NCBI GenBank assembly: GCA_905182475.1
Contig: CAJJBR010000038.1
Location: 1 to 43,369, forward strand
Direction of reading: 5' to 3'
DNA: 43,369 bases
From: Akkermansiaceae bacterium
GTDB taxonomy: Bacteria > Verrucomicrobiota > Verrucomicrobiia > Verrucomicrobiales > Akkermansiaceae
Positions 9,445 to 17,387 of this stretch are shown piece by piece. The number at the start of each line of letters is the position of its first letter. Position 1 is the stretch's first letter. Position numbers and translations under genes: made by a program. Under the pieces are notes generated by a model that ran no database searches, was not told the origin of the DNA, and was given only the letters and a program-made list of their open reading frames with translations.

Positions 9445-10305
9445 CTAAATCCGGATCGAGTGTCTATCCCAGAATGCGCGTAGATCGTCGTCGTCACCCT
9501 TGAACACATTCCGCTCCATCGGGTGCGCCATGTTTCCGAAAAAACGCGGGCTGCGCCATGAGCTGGTGCGATAGTGTTTCGCGCGGGATGCGCCGTTTTC
9601 CCAGACGACCCCGCCGTATTGCCACATTGTCCAACCGCCCCAGATATCGTAGAGCTCCGCGAGACTGTCCGGGGTGAGGGCACCTTTCCGCGACATCGTG
9701 CGCTCCGTCCCGCCCGGGCCATAGAGAGCTAGCCAATACGGGGAGCGGCGGATGATGCGCTTCTGATCCGCCGAGGCGTTGCGAAGGCGTGACCTCAGGC
9801 CGTCGCTGTTTTCCAAATACGTGACCGGATACACTCCCGTGCGGCTGTGGACACGCTGGATGAATTTTACCAGCCTGTCCGGCGTGGACTTCGTATCGAA
9901 ATCGCCAACCAGGAGGATTCTATTTTGGGAAATTCCCTTCGCCCGCGCCACCGCTTTCACCCGGTTTACGAAGCTGTCCGCCTGCGCTGCCGGATCTTGG
10001 TTCATGGTTACGAAGTGGTAGGCTCCGAGCAGCATTCCCTCGCGGGCGGCAGATTTTAGGAAGTCGCCAAACTTGTCATCCAGCAGCGGTCCCTTCGCCG
10101 AGCGTGCGATCAGTGCCTGCGCTCCGTTCTTGTTTAGTGCGGAGACATTGAATTGAGAATACTTGTCGCCTCTCCCCTGCACTTCTTTCGGATCCCAGCT
10201 GGAAACGTTCAAAATTGCGGGAGACTCGGAAACACTCGTGCCGCCAAAGCCCCCGCCGCATTGGGTGAACAAAGGAACGGCGAGAAGGAGCAACAGCTTT
10301 TTCAT
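9445..10305 (-). CDS. GH25-like lysozyme-family lipoprotein
   Basis: The predicted product (286 residues from ATG at 10305) has a lipoprotein signal, MKKLLLLLAVPLFTQC, with Cys16 as the lipidated residue. The rest resembles glycoside hydrolase family 25 muramidases: an opening strand AILNVSSWDPKEVQG, a middle strand GAYHFVTM like the family's GxYHF, a central ILLVGDFD and a C-terminal IWGGWTMWQYG. In classical GH25 enzymes the central motif is DxE; here it reads DFD, and the first-strand Asp is Asn. Muramidase activity is therefore uncertain. It would act on peptidoglycan in the envelope. Confidence 0.75.
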   Translation of the reverse strand: MKKLLLLLAVPLFTQCGGGFGGTSVSESPAILNVSSWDPKEVQGRGDKYSQFNVSALNKNGAQALIARSAKGPLLDDKFGDFLKSAAREGMLLGAYHFVTMNQDPAAQADSFVNRVKAVARAKGISQNRILLVGDFDTKSTPDRLVKFIQRVHSRTGVYPVTYLENSDGLRSRLRNASADQKRIIRRSPYWLALYGPGGTERTMSRKGALTPDSLAELYDIWGGWTMWQYGGVVWENGASRAKHYRTSSWRSPRFFGNMAHPMERNVFKGDDDDLRAFWDRHSIRI

Positions 10306-10359
10306 GCCCCATGAATACATCGCACCCGCTTCCCCGCAAGGAGGGAAAGGAATCTTGGC

Positions 10360-10755
10360 TCAGTTGATCTCCTTTGCGGCGTTCGCTTCCTCGAATTTGG
10401 CCTCAGCTTCCGCAGAAGCTTTATCAAACACGTCTTTGCCATGGCGTTGTTTGATCGTTTTTTTCATCACTGAATTGAATCCTTCGGCATGGCCGAGGAT
10501 TTGACCATCGACGATGCAACCGGCAACCGATCGGTTTTCGATTCCATACCGTTCAAAGAGGATGCGGTTGTACTCGCTGCGCCATTGCACCTGCTCACCA
10601 TAGGTCTCGATAGCCAGTTTTCCTTGCGAGATTTTATCTCGGGCATCTTTGATCCCTCTCTGGTGCGGGGAAGAGCAACTGGAAACTACTAAAGCGAATG
10701 CCGCGAGAGACACGCAGATAGTAGTCGCTATGATTTTCCGTCTTGTCCTTACCAT
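10360..10755 (-). CDS. Small lipoprotein of unknown function
   Basis: A 131-residue protein with a basic N-terminus, a hydrophobic helix and the lipobox VVSSC (Cys27). The mature part is charged and helical, with a conserved-looking centre (QWRSEYNRILFERYGIE) and an Ala/Glu-rich C-terminal helix (ASAEAEAKFEEANAAKE). I do not recognise a family. It lies between the GH25-like gene and a small cytoplasmic ORF on the same strand, so these three may form a loose operon. Confidence 0.65.
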   Translation of the reverse strand: MVRTRRKIIATTICVSLAAFALVVSSCSSPHQRGIKDARDKISQGKLAIETYGEQVQWRSEYNRILFERYGIENRSVAGCIVDGQILGHAEGFNSVMKKTIKQRHGKDVFDKASAEAEAKFEEANAAKEIN

Positions 10756-10769
10756 TCAGCTTTGGAGCA

Positions 10770-10967
10770 TCAATCTGTTTTCAGTGATTCACCGGGTTCA
10801 TCAGGCTCCGATACGTGGCTGGCTTCGGAAACATCCATCCGATGCCTTGAAGTTGCGACCGCCGAAAGATCGCGCTGATCCCGCACCTGCTGAGCGAAGT
10901 CGATCACCTCTGAAAGTGATTTTGTAGTGAGATTCTCGATCTCGGATTTTATCTCTTCAATGGACAT
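10770..10967 (-). CDS. Small hypothetical protein
   Basis: A 65-residue ORF from the ATG at 10967 (an in-frame TTG four codons upstream is possible). The N-terminal half, MSIEEIKSEIENLTTKSLSE, followed by VIDFAQQV, looks like a helical segment seen at the start of some small antitoxin-like proteins. The C-terminal half is acidic and probably disordered. It ends 14 bases before the lipoprotein start. No Shine-Dalgarno is obvious, and I cannot name a function. Confidence 0.4.
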   Translation of the reverse strand: MSIEEIKSEIENLTTKSLSEVIDFAQQVRDQRDLSAVATSRHRMDVSEASHVSEPDEPGESLKTD

Positions 10968-11295
10968 AGGCTTCTGCAAATAATCGATACCGCAGAAAGG
11001 TACTGTTGCCCGTGGAGAAAGGCAAGTTCGCGTATCTTCGCTTCTGCCACGTGCTCCTTTTGGGCGGAATCAGCAACTTTCGAGGATTAGGGTGCGGCCG
11101 TCTCCGAGCGGGATTTTTTCTGTTCTCCAATCCGGGCTTTGGTCGTAGCACTCGGGCTCTGCGCCGGGGGCTCTTTCTGGATGGCCTGCTAGGTTTTTGA
11201 AGTGGGACGGGCGAGGCCGCATCTCCCCTACCTGGGATGGTTTTAAAACGAAGAATTGATCCGGCGGACGGAATGGAGAACATGGGGGTAGTCGG
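10968..11295. other. Intergenic stretch upstream of the sugar ABC genes
   Basis: These 328 bases separate the divergent small ORF and the ABC ATPase gene. On the minus strand a weak possible ORF starts at a GTG near 11042, preceded by AAAAGGAG, and would encode about 33 residues (VAEAKIRELAFLHGQQ...). It cannot be confirmed. Another minus-strand reading ends in GDGRTLILESC near 11070, but it runs antisense into the ABC gene and is probably a shadow. The promoter of the ABC operon must lie here, yet I see no clear -35/-10 pair. Confidence 0.35.
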
Positions 11296-12801
11296 ATGCC
11301 GCAGACTCTTCTCCAACTTACCAATATTACGAAATCCTTCGGGGCCGTGCGGGCGCTGAAAGGTGTTTCGTTTTCGCTGGAGGCGGGGGAGGTGCATGCG
11401 TTGCTGGGGGAGAATGGTGCGGGGAAATCGACTTTGGTGAAAACGATCACCGGGGCGCACCAGGCTGATGGGGGGGCGCTGGAGATTTGTGGGGAAGTGG
11501 TTTCGAATTTGACTCCGGCGGGAGCGCGGGAGCTGGGGATTGCTTGTGTGTATCAGCAGCCGGCCTTGTTTCCGGATTTGAGTGTGGCAGAGAATATTTC
11601 GCTGCGGCTGGAGAAGCCGGGGGTTTTCTCGCGGGTGAAATGGAAGTCGCAGCGGGAGCGGGCGGCGGAACTTTTGAAGAGGATTGGCGCGGAGGTTTCG
11701 CCGGAAGCGGAGGTGCGTTCGCTTTCGATGCCGGAGCAGCAGCTTGTGGAAATCGCGTGTGCGCTTGGCTCCGGGGCGCGGATTGTGATCATGGACGAGC
11801 CAACGGCTTCGCTGACGCAGAAGGAGCAGCATCTGCTTTTTAAAGTGGTGCGCGATCTCCGGGAAAACGGGGTGGGGGTGGTGTATATCTCGCACCGGCT
11901 GGAGGAAATTTTCGCCCTGGCCGATCGTGTGACGGTGCTCCGCGATGGTGAAAGTGTGGGCACGAACGCGGTGGATGATTTGACTGAGGCACAAATGATT
12001 AAGCTGATGGTCGGGCGAGAGGTTTCCGCTATTTATCCACCTGCGCAGAGTGAGGCAGGGGAGGTGGTGCTTTCGGTGAAAGGTCTTGGCTGCGTGGCGA
12101 GTGGGGTTAGCGGGGTGGATCTGGAGCTTAGGGCGGGGGAGATTGTTGGGTTGGCGGGGATGGTTGGTGCGGGTCGGACGGAGCTGGCGAGGGTGCTCTT
12201 CGGGATCACTCCGGCGGATGAAGGGAGAATTTTTCTGAATGGGAAAGAGCTGACGATACTGAATCCGCGTGAGGCGATCGCGCAGGGGATTGCTTATGTG
12301 CCGGAGGACAGGAGGCTGCATGGGGTGGTGCTGGAGATGCCGATTTCTGAAAATATCACGATGGCGAGCCATTCGGGTTTGTTTCCGGTAGGGGTATTGA
12401 AGTTCAAGGCGGAGACGGAGGTGGCGAAAATTTTTATTCGTAATCTGGGGGTTAAGGCGAGTGGGCCGGATGCAGCGGGCGGGAGCCTGAGCGGGGGGAA
12501 TCAGCAGAAGGTGAGCGTGGCTCGTTGGCTGGCGACGGAGCCGAAACTTCTGATCCTCGACGAGCCTACCCAGGGGGTGGACGTGGGGGCGAAGAGCGAG
12601 ATCCACCGTATCATCCGGGAGCTGGCGAAGGAGGGGCTAGCGGTGCTGATGATTTCCAGCGATCTGGCGGAAGTGGTGGGAATGAGTGACCGTGTGGCGG
12701 TGATGAGCGGTGGGAGTATCGCGGGGATTTTGGAGAAGGAAGCCATCGATGCCCATGACATCATGGAACTTGCACTGTCTGGCGGGGAGGTGGAGCGGTG
12801 A
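11296..12801 (+). CDS. Sugar ABC transporter ATP-binding protein (RbsA/MglA type)
   Basis: A 501-residue tandem ATPase that would energise carbohydrate import. Domain 1 has Walker A GENGAGKST, signature-like SLSMPEQQLVEIA and Walker B RIVIMDEPTAS. Domain 2 has the degenerate Walker A GMVGAGRTE, signature SLSGGNQQKVSVARW and Walker B LLILDEPTQGVDVGAKSEI. This is the standard CUT2-family arrangement. The stop overlaps the GTG of the permease gene. No periplasmic binding protein gene is adjacent, although this transporter type normally needs one. The sugar cannot be assigned; ribose, rhamnose and autoinducer-2 systems all look like this. Confidence 0.92.
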   Translation: MPQTLLQLTNITKSFGAVRALKGVSFSLEAGEVHALLGENGAGKSTLVKTITGAHQADGGALEICGEVVSNLTPAGARELGIACVYQQPALFPDLSVAENISLRLEKPGVFSRVKWKSQRERAAELLKRIGAEVSPEAEVRSLSMPEQQLVEIACALGSGARIVIMDEPTASLTQKEQHLLFKVVRDLRENGVGVVYISHRLEEIFALADRVTVLRDGESVGTNAVDDLTEAQMIKLMVGREVSAIYPPAQSEAGEVVLSVKGLGCVASGVSGVDLELRAGEIVGLAGMVGAGRTELARVLFGITPADEGRIFLNGKELTILNPREAIAQGIAYVPEDRRLHGVVLEMPISENITMASHSGLFPVGVLKFKAETEVAKIFIRNLGVKASGPDAAGGSLSGGNQQKVSVARWLATEPKLLILDEPTQGVDVGAKSEIHRIIRELAKEGLAVLMISSDLAEVVGMSDRVAVMSGGSIAGILEKEAIDAHDIMELALSGGEVER

Positions 12802-13733
12802 GCAGGTATTCGCGCGAGCTGGCGGTTGGTGGGGCGTTGGTTTTGCTGATGGTTGCACTGGCGGTTTTTGCTCCGAATTTCTTCGAATGGCAGCCGTTTG
12901 TTTCGCGGCTTGCTTCGCAAATGCCGGCACTGGTTTTAGCGCTCGGGGTGGCGCTGGTGATCATCACGCGGCAGATTGATATTTCGATAGGATCGCAGTT
13001 CAGTATGTGTGCGGTGGTCGTCGGAGTGGTCGCGGCTGCGGGCGCTCCGCTTTGGGTAGCACTGGCTGCGGCAATGGGCGCGGGGGTGGTGATGGGGGCA
13101 CTGAACGGGGTATTGGTCGCTGTGCTAAAACTGCCGAGCATCGTGGTGACGCTGGCGACTCTGGTGATCTGGCAGGAGGTGATCCGGCTTTGGCAAAAAG
13201 GGCGGTTGATGTCCCTGCCGGAGGGTGTCCAGTGGTTCGGAATGAGTCAGGCGGGCGGGCAGGCAGCGGTGATAGGCACGGCCATTTCCTTGCTGGTGGT
13301 GATGGCGTGGGCGATGAAAAACCTTTCCGCAGGGAGGTATGTTTACGCAGCGGGCAGCGATGCGGAGGCGGCGAGGCTTGCGGGAATTCGGCCTACTTTA
13401 GTGACTTTTGGAGTATTTGTTCTGATGGGTCTATTGGCTGCTTTCGCTGCAGTGCTGAACCTCGTGCAATCGCCTCAAGTGCAGCCGAACGGAGGAGTGG
13501 GCTTGGAGCTGAAAGCGATCGCGGCGGCGGTGGTCGGCGGGGTGGCGATCAGTGGCGGGCGGGGGAGGCTTTGGGGAGTGCTTTTGGGGCTGCTCCTGCT
13601 GGCGAGCGTGAATCCCGCGCTCACACATTTCCACCAGCCGCCGTATTGGGAAAAAGCGATACAGGGATTGGTGATCCTGCTTGCGGTGGCGGCGGACAGG
13701 GCTCGGGCAGGTTCGGTTTCTAGGAAAGCCTAG
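12798..13733 (+). CDS. Sugar ABC transporter permease (RbsC type)
   Basis: A hydrophobic 311-residue protein of the BPD_transp_2 (RbsC) family with about eight to ten TM helices. The family segment RQIDISIGSQFSM lies near residue 55, and the cytoplasmic coupling region KNLSAGRYVYAAGSDAEAAR, followed by LAGI, falls around 174-198. Translation starts at GTG 12798, overlapping the ATPase stop. One permease gene suggests a homodimer, as in ribose transport, although rhamnose-type systems carry two. The next gene is on the opposite strand, so the operon ends here without a binding protein. Confidence 0.9.
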   Translation: MSRYSRELAVGGALVLLMVALAVFAPNFFEWQPFVSRLASQMPALVLALGVALVIITRQIDISIGSQFSMCAVVVGVVAAAGAPLWVALAAAMGAGVVMGALNGVLVAVLKLPSIVVTLATLVIWQEVIRLWQKGRLMSLPEGVQWFGMSQAGGQAAVIGTAISLLVVMAWAMKNLSAGRYVYAAGSDAEAARLAGIRPTLVTFGVFVLMGLLAAFAAVLNLVQSPQVQPNGGVGLELKAIAAAVVGGVAISGGRGRLWGVLLGLLLLASVNPALTHFHQPPYWEKAIQGLVILLAVAADRARAGSVSRKA

Positions 13734-13754
13734 GGGTCGTGGGTATTGGATTTC

Positions 13755-13784
13755 AACCGCGAATGAACGCGAATTTTCGCGAAT
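13755..13784. repeat. Short CGCGAAT tandem repeat
   Basis: Three imperfect CGCGAAT units spaced 10-11 bases apart (AACCGCGAATGAACGCGAAT and one more) lie between the ends of the sugar permease and arsC-like genes, which converge. It belongs to the same general class of intergenic repeats as the block at the left edge. Confidence 0.55.
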
Positions 13785-13793
13785 ACTCGTCTG

Positions 13794-14240
13794 TCAGGAA
13801 TGGATAGCGGCTTTCCCTTGCCGGTAGCCTGCGGTAAATGCGCCGAAGACTTTCGCGATCTCATCGCGGATGCGGCGGAAGGCATCCATCTCGGTCCCCG
13901 CCGGGCGGACGGCTTTCGGCGGATCTTCGAAGACCCAGTGATGACGGTTCATTTGGTCGGGAAATGCAGGGCAGGCGGCGTCCGCGTTTCCACAGACGGT
14001 GATGACGGTATCGACCTGCTCTTTCAGAAATAGGCTGAGGTGCTTCGAGGTGTGGGCGGAGATATCGATGCCGATTTCCTTAAGAGCCACGATGGCAAGC
14101 GGGTGGACGTATCCGGCGGGGTCCGAGCCTGCGGAGCGAACTTCGAATAGATCGTGCGCAATGTGGCGGAGAATGCCCTCGGCCATGTGGCTACGGCAGG
14201 AATTCCCGGTGCAGAGAATGAGAACGTTTGGCTTTTTCAT
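13794..14240 (-). CDS. arsC: Arsenate reductase, thioredoxin-type (LMW phosphatase fold)
   Basis: A 148-residue protein of the low-molecular-weight phosphatase fold that reduces arsenate to arsenite in the cytoplasm. The P-loop is complete as CTGNSCRS (CX5R). The second and third redox cysteines expected for thioredoxin-coupled ArsC are present in [28 protein letters not shown] and the C-terminal [13 protein letters not shown] also fit. The ATG at 14240 is preferred over one three codons upstream. It lies just downstream of a second, degenerate copy on the same strand. No arsenite efflux gene is nearby. Confidence 0.92.
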   Translation of the reverse strand: MKKPNVLILCTGNSCRSHMAEGILRHIAHDLFEVRSAGSDPAGYVHPLAIVALKEIGIDISAHTSKHLSLFLKEQVDTVITVCGNADAACPAFPDQMNRHHWVFEDPPKAVRPAGTEMDAFRRIRDEIAKVFGAFTAGYRQGKAAIHS

Positions 14241-14279
14241 GGTCGGCACGCGGACTTTGTAGCAATGCTGACCGATGGA

Positions 14280-14323
14280 GTAGTTTAAAACTACGGGAGC
14301 GCGTGAATCGCCGGGAGCGCGTG
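14280..14323. repeat. Palindrome plus direct repeat between the two arsC-like genes
   Basis: GTAGTTT-A-AAACTAC (14280-14294) is a perfect 7-bp-arm palindrome and contains the TAG stop of the upstream arsC-like gene. It is followed by two copies of GGGAGCGCGTG (14295-14305 and 14313-14323), which encode the repeated IHALP at that protein's C-terminus. The AGTTT/AAACT core resembles the hairpin at 39456-39473, so it may be a REP-type insertion that lengthened the gene. Confidence 0.55.
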
Positions 14324-14797
14324 GATTTTGGTATATTCCGAATGAGTTGGAGCCGCTGCTACCGGGTTTTGCGCCTGCGTGTATCCCGCTGCAAAAGCTT
14401 GGAATATCGGGGCGATTTCGCCACGGGTAAGTCGAAAGGCATCAAGGATGGTTTCGCAACCGTGCGCGACTTTAGAAGGGTTTTCAAAGCTCCATTGGAA
14501 ATGCCGGGCGTCTTCAAAAAGGTGGTTGGCCGCTTCCTTTGCTTCATCGCAGACAGTGATGACGATATCAATCTCTGCGTTAATAAACTTTTCGTATCTC
14601 TTCGAGGTATGGGTGGACATGTCGATGCCGATCTTTTCCATGACTTCGATGGCGAGCGGGTGGACGTAGCCGACGGGGTTGATGCCTGCACTATAGACTT
14701 TGATGAGGTCGTCGGCGGCCTGGCGAAGGAGTCCTTCGGCCATTTGGCTGTGGCACGAGTTGCCAGTACAAAATATAAGTATGCGAGTTGTTTTCAT
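14291..14797 (-). CDS. Degenerate ArsC-like paralogue
   Basis: A 168-residue paralogue of the adjacent arsenate reductase (same fold; [35 protein letters not shown]). Two functional features are altered. The P-loop reads CTGNSCHS, so the anion-binding Arg of CX5R is His (CAC, one transition from CGC). The region that supplies the third redox cysteine reads [12 protein letters not shown], with only the first Cys left. The C-terminus is extended by about 20 residues ending in a repeated IHALP. It is probably not a working arsenate reductase. It may be decaying or have taken another role. The ATG at 14797 is favoured over an upstream TTG-type start. Confidence 0.82.
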   Translation of the reverse strand: MKTTRILIFCTGNSCHSQMAEGLLRQAADDLIKVYSAGINPVGYVHPLAIEVMEKIGIDMSTHTSKRYEKFINAEIDIVITVCDEAKEAANHLFEDARHFQWSFENPSKVAHGCETILDAFRLTRGEIAPIFQAFAAGYTQAQNPVAAAPTHSEYTKIHALPAIHALP

Positions 14798-14894
14798 GGT
14801 GGGGGGAGTTGAAAGCACCTATGAAAATACCAAAATTATGCGATCTGGCAAGGACACAGTTTTCCTGTGAAAATTGGCATAGCATGCCTGACTG

Positions 14895-15917
14895 TCAGTC
14901 TCCAATGTCCTGGCTCAGGGCGCGGAGGCTCCACAAGATGCCGGAGGCGGGTTTCGCATTTCCGCGTAGCAGTCTGGCACCGTCTTCTCTCTCTTGGGAG
15001 AATATCTCGCGCTGTGCTTGGAATACGCCTTCCACGAAATCCTTTCGGCCAATCGCCACGCCATCCGAGAAATATCGTATGCGGGTAAGCAGCATGGCAC
15101 CGAAGTCCCGCCCTTCTGGCATTCCCAGCTCAGTCCCTGCGGGCGTGATGCGCCGCTCTGAAAGCCCGAGAAACTCCCGGTAGTTGCGCAAGGTCTGTTT
15201 CCATTTCTCCCTCTGATAACCATTGCTCGGTAGTCCAGACCACGCCCTCACCAGTCCTTGCCTGGCTGACTCCCTGCCTTTCGCTTTTTTCCCGAAAACG
15301 GCCTCCCCGTAGCTGCTCCACGGGTAGTCCGCCGGGTCTTCCACTAGTCCCGCCCGAACGGGGTTAAGATCAATGTAGCCAGCCAGTGTTCGGGCCGCTA
15401 GCCCACTCTCGATGATCACACTCTTATAACGCGCCACCCATAGGGTTCCTCTCCGCTTGTGGGTTCTGTTGAACCAGTGAGTGAAACGCTGCAGGAATGT
15501 CTTCATGAATTCGCTGAGGTCGTTCATCCGGTAGGTGTGATTAGCATGGATTTGCGCCGCACCCGTTTCGTCCCCTGCGGCGCGTGCCTCCGTCAGTTTT
15601 TTCGCGGTGGCATCCGCATGATCATCGCCCCTGGTTTCCGCCACCCGCCTGATCAGATCGTCATCCGTGATTTCACCTTCCGGTGCGGGCGGTATTTCCA
15701 AAAGGATGTGGAGATGATCCGGCATTAGGCAATGGGCGAGAACCTGACAACCCGAGAACCGCTCTTGGGAACGCATGAACGCCCGCAGATATTCCCGCTC
15801 CTCATCGCCGAACAACGCCTGCCCGTCCACGACGCGGCTGACGCAGTGAAAAATCAACGGAGATTCCTCCGTTCCCACGGGCTTCGCACCGCACGCCCAT
15901 CTCGGTCTCTTTACCAT
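14895..15917 (-). CDS. REP-associated tyrosine transposase (RAYT, IS200-like Y1 fold)
   Basis: A single-strand DNA transposase-like protein with the HUH motif HCLMPDHLHILLE and a candidate catalytic tyrosine in RYKSVIIESG. YIDLNPVRAGLVEDP and YPWSSYGE are typical of the TnpA_REP group. The length is 340 residues from the ATG at 15917; the frame is open further upstream, but MVKRPRW is the likelier start. Such proteins process REP palindromes rather than carrying their own inverted repeats. REP-like hairpins do occur in the window (39379-39478). The gene appears intact and lies between the arsC-like pair and an ABC ATPase that has no partner. Confidence 0.92.
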   Translation of the reverse strand: MVKRPRWACGAKPVGTEESPLIFHCVSRVVDGQALFGDEEREYLRAFMRSQERFSGCQVLAHCLMPDHLHILLEIPPAPEGEITDDDLIRRVAETRGDDHADATAKKLTEARAAGDETGAAQIHANHTYRMNDLSEFMKTFLQRFTHWFNRTHKRRGTLWVARYKSVIIESGLAARTLAGYIDLNPVRAGLVEDPADYPWSSYGEAVFGKKAKGRESARQGLVRAWSGLPSNGYQREKWKQTLRNYREFLGLSERRITPAGTELGMPEGRDFGAMLLTRIRYFSDGVAIGRKDFVEGVFQAQREIFSQEREDGARLLRGNAKPASGILWSLRALSQDIGD

Positions 15918-16297
15918 CCCCCGAAGGTTAGAAAACCGCTGACTGCTGGGCAAGCCGGATATTCGGAGGCGTGTCCCAAGCTCACCTTCTCGAACAGATT
16001 TCATTTGAGGGGGATTGGGGTTTCGTTGCGCGAAGAAGCGTCCACACCCAACACGGTAATCAAATCGGATTTTAGAGTGGCTACGCCCTCGGCGGGGTAA
16101 ACGAGCCGACTCACATGCCCAGCAGCTCTCCCCGAAATTCCAGCAAGGGGATAGCCTCGAACTCCGGTTTTAGGCGATATAAAATGATTGATGATATATC
16201 GCGACAAGAAACCGAAATCCAATGGCAAAATGTGATTTTGCGGGGGGGGGGGCGACCCGAATGGCGCTAACTTAAGAGAAATCCATGCTTCGGCGCT
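15918..16297. other. Intergenic stretch between the RAYT and ABC ATPase genes, with a G11 run
   Basis: About 380 bases without a supported gene. A 75-codon minus-strand frame at 16001-16228 has no family resemblance and overlaps repeat-like sequence (GTCCACACCCAACACGG and AGCAAGGGGATAGCC), so I leave it out. A run of 11 G occurs at 16242-16252. The 3' end of the ABC ATPase gene lies at 16298, and a permease expected there is absent. Confidence 0.5.
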
Positions 16298-17230
16298 TCA
16301 GTCCCGTCGGGTCATTTCTACGAAAACATCCTCAAGTGTAGCCTTGTCGCGGAAGATAGAGCGAAGCGGCCAGTTATTGAGCACGGAGATCGCGGAAATG
16401 GACTGGCGGGTGTCTGTGCGAGAGTCCGACCAGACGGTGTAGCGGATCCAGCCGTCCTCCAGGTCTTCGGAGCTGACTTTTTTTACATTCGGAAGCTCGG
16501 AGAGAATGGGTGTGGTAATGTCCTTTGGTGCCTGGAGCTCACACTGAATGCGGCCGGCGGTGCGCATTTTCGAGATGAGGTTCTGCGGGGTGTCGGCGGC
16601 CTTAATCTTTCCGTTGTCGATGATGACTACGCGGTTGGCGATCATTTCGACCTCTGAGAGGATATGGGAGGAAATGAGAACTGTGTGGTTCAGCGCGAGG
16701 TGCTTGATGAGCTCGCGGATCTGGCGAATTTGGATGGGATCGAGGCCGTTGGTGGGCTCGTCGAGGATGAGTAGATCAGGCTGGTGGACGAGGGCATCAG
16801 CTAGGCCAACCCGCTGGCGGTAACCTTTCGAGAGGGTCTTGATCATTTTCCGGCGAACTCCCTCAAGTCCGCAGGTGTCGATGACGTGGGAGACCCGACG
16901 GCGGGCGTCGTTATTGGAAAGCCCCTTGATCCTAGCGCGGAAGGAGAGGTATTCGCGGACGCGCATGTCGTCATAGAGAGGCACGTTTTCCGGCATGTAG
17001 CCGATGCGTTTCCGGGCTTCGATGGACTGGCGGAAAATATCAAAATCGGCGATTTTCGCGGAGCCGGAGGAAGGCGGCAGGAAGCCGGTGAGCATACGGA
17101 TCGTGGTAGTCTTACCTGCGCCGTTGGGGCCGAGAAATCCGACGATTTCGCCTTTGGCGACGGAAAAAGAGATATCCCGGACTGCGAGATGGCGTCCGTA
17201 TCGTTTGGAGAGGTTGTTGACTTCGATCAT
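16298..17230 (-). CDS. ABC-2-type transporter ATP-binding protein (GldA/NatA-like)
   Basis: A 310-residue ATPase of the family that powers ABC-2 exporters (gliding-type GldA, Na+/drug export). It has Walker A GPNGAGKTT, signature TLSKGYRQRVGLADAL, Walker B LLILDEPTNGLDP and switch ISSHILSEVE. The C-terminal domain (TLEDVFVEMTRRD) matches the group. The start is taken as ATG 17230 (MIEVNNLSKRYG); 20 further in-frame codons upstream seem non-coding. Partner permease genes normally follow directly, but here the next gene is the transposase. The target membrane subunits must be elsewhere or lost. Confidence 0.9.
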   Translation of the reverse strand: MIEVNNLSKRYGRHLAVRDISFSVAKGEIVGFLGPNGAGKTTTIRMLTGFLPPSSGSAKIADFDIFRQSIEARKRIGYMPENVPLYDDMRVREYLSFRARIKGLSNNDARRRVSHVIDTCGLEGVRRKMIKTLSKGYRQRVGLADALVHQPDLLILDEPTNGLDPIQIRQIRELIKHLALNHTVLISSHILSEVEMIANRVVIIDNGKIKAADTPQNLISKMRTAGRIQCELQAPKDITTPILSELPNVKKVSSEDLEDGWIRYTVWSDSRTDTRQSISAISVLNNWPLRSIFRDKATLEDVFVEMTRRD

Positions 17231-17387
17231 GTGGCTGGGCGGAGGGCGGGGAAATCCCTGTGCTGCAGGGGCGATATTTTCAGGCTGCAATGGTTGACGC
17301 GAGCCTGCCAGTCCATTACTAGACGTCGTGCGCGCTTCGCCAAGGGGAATTCACTCCAATGTTCGGCTCGCGGAGAAAAAACAGCTC

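Noticed and set aside
10957..12606. 549-codon minus-strand ORF
   Set aside because: It lies antisense to the sugar ABC ATPase, is rich in Arg/Pro/His and has no domain-like pattern. It is a shadow of a high-G+C gene.
16001..16228. 75-codon minus-strand ORF upstream of the RAYT gene
   Set aside because: No recognisable family, no ribosome-binding site and repeat-like sequence composition.
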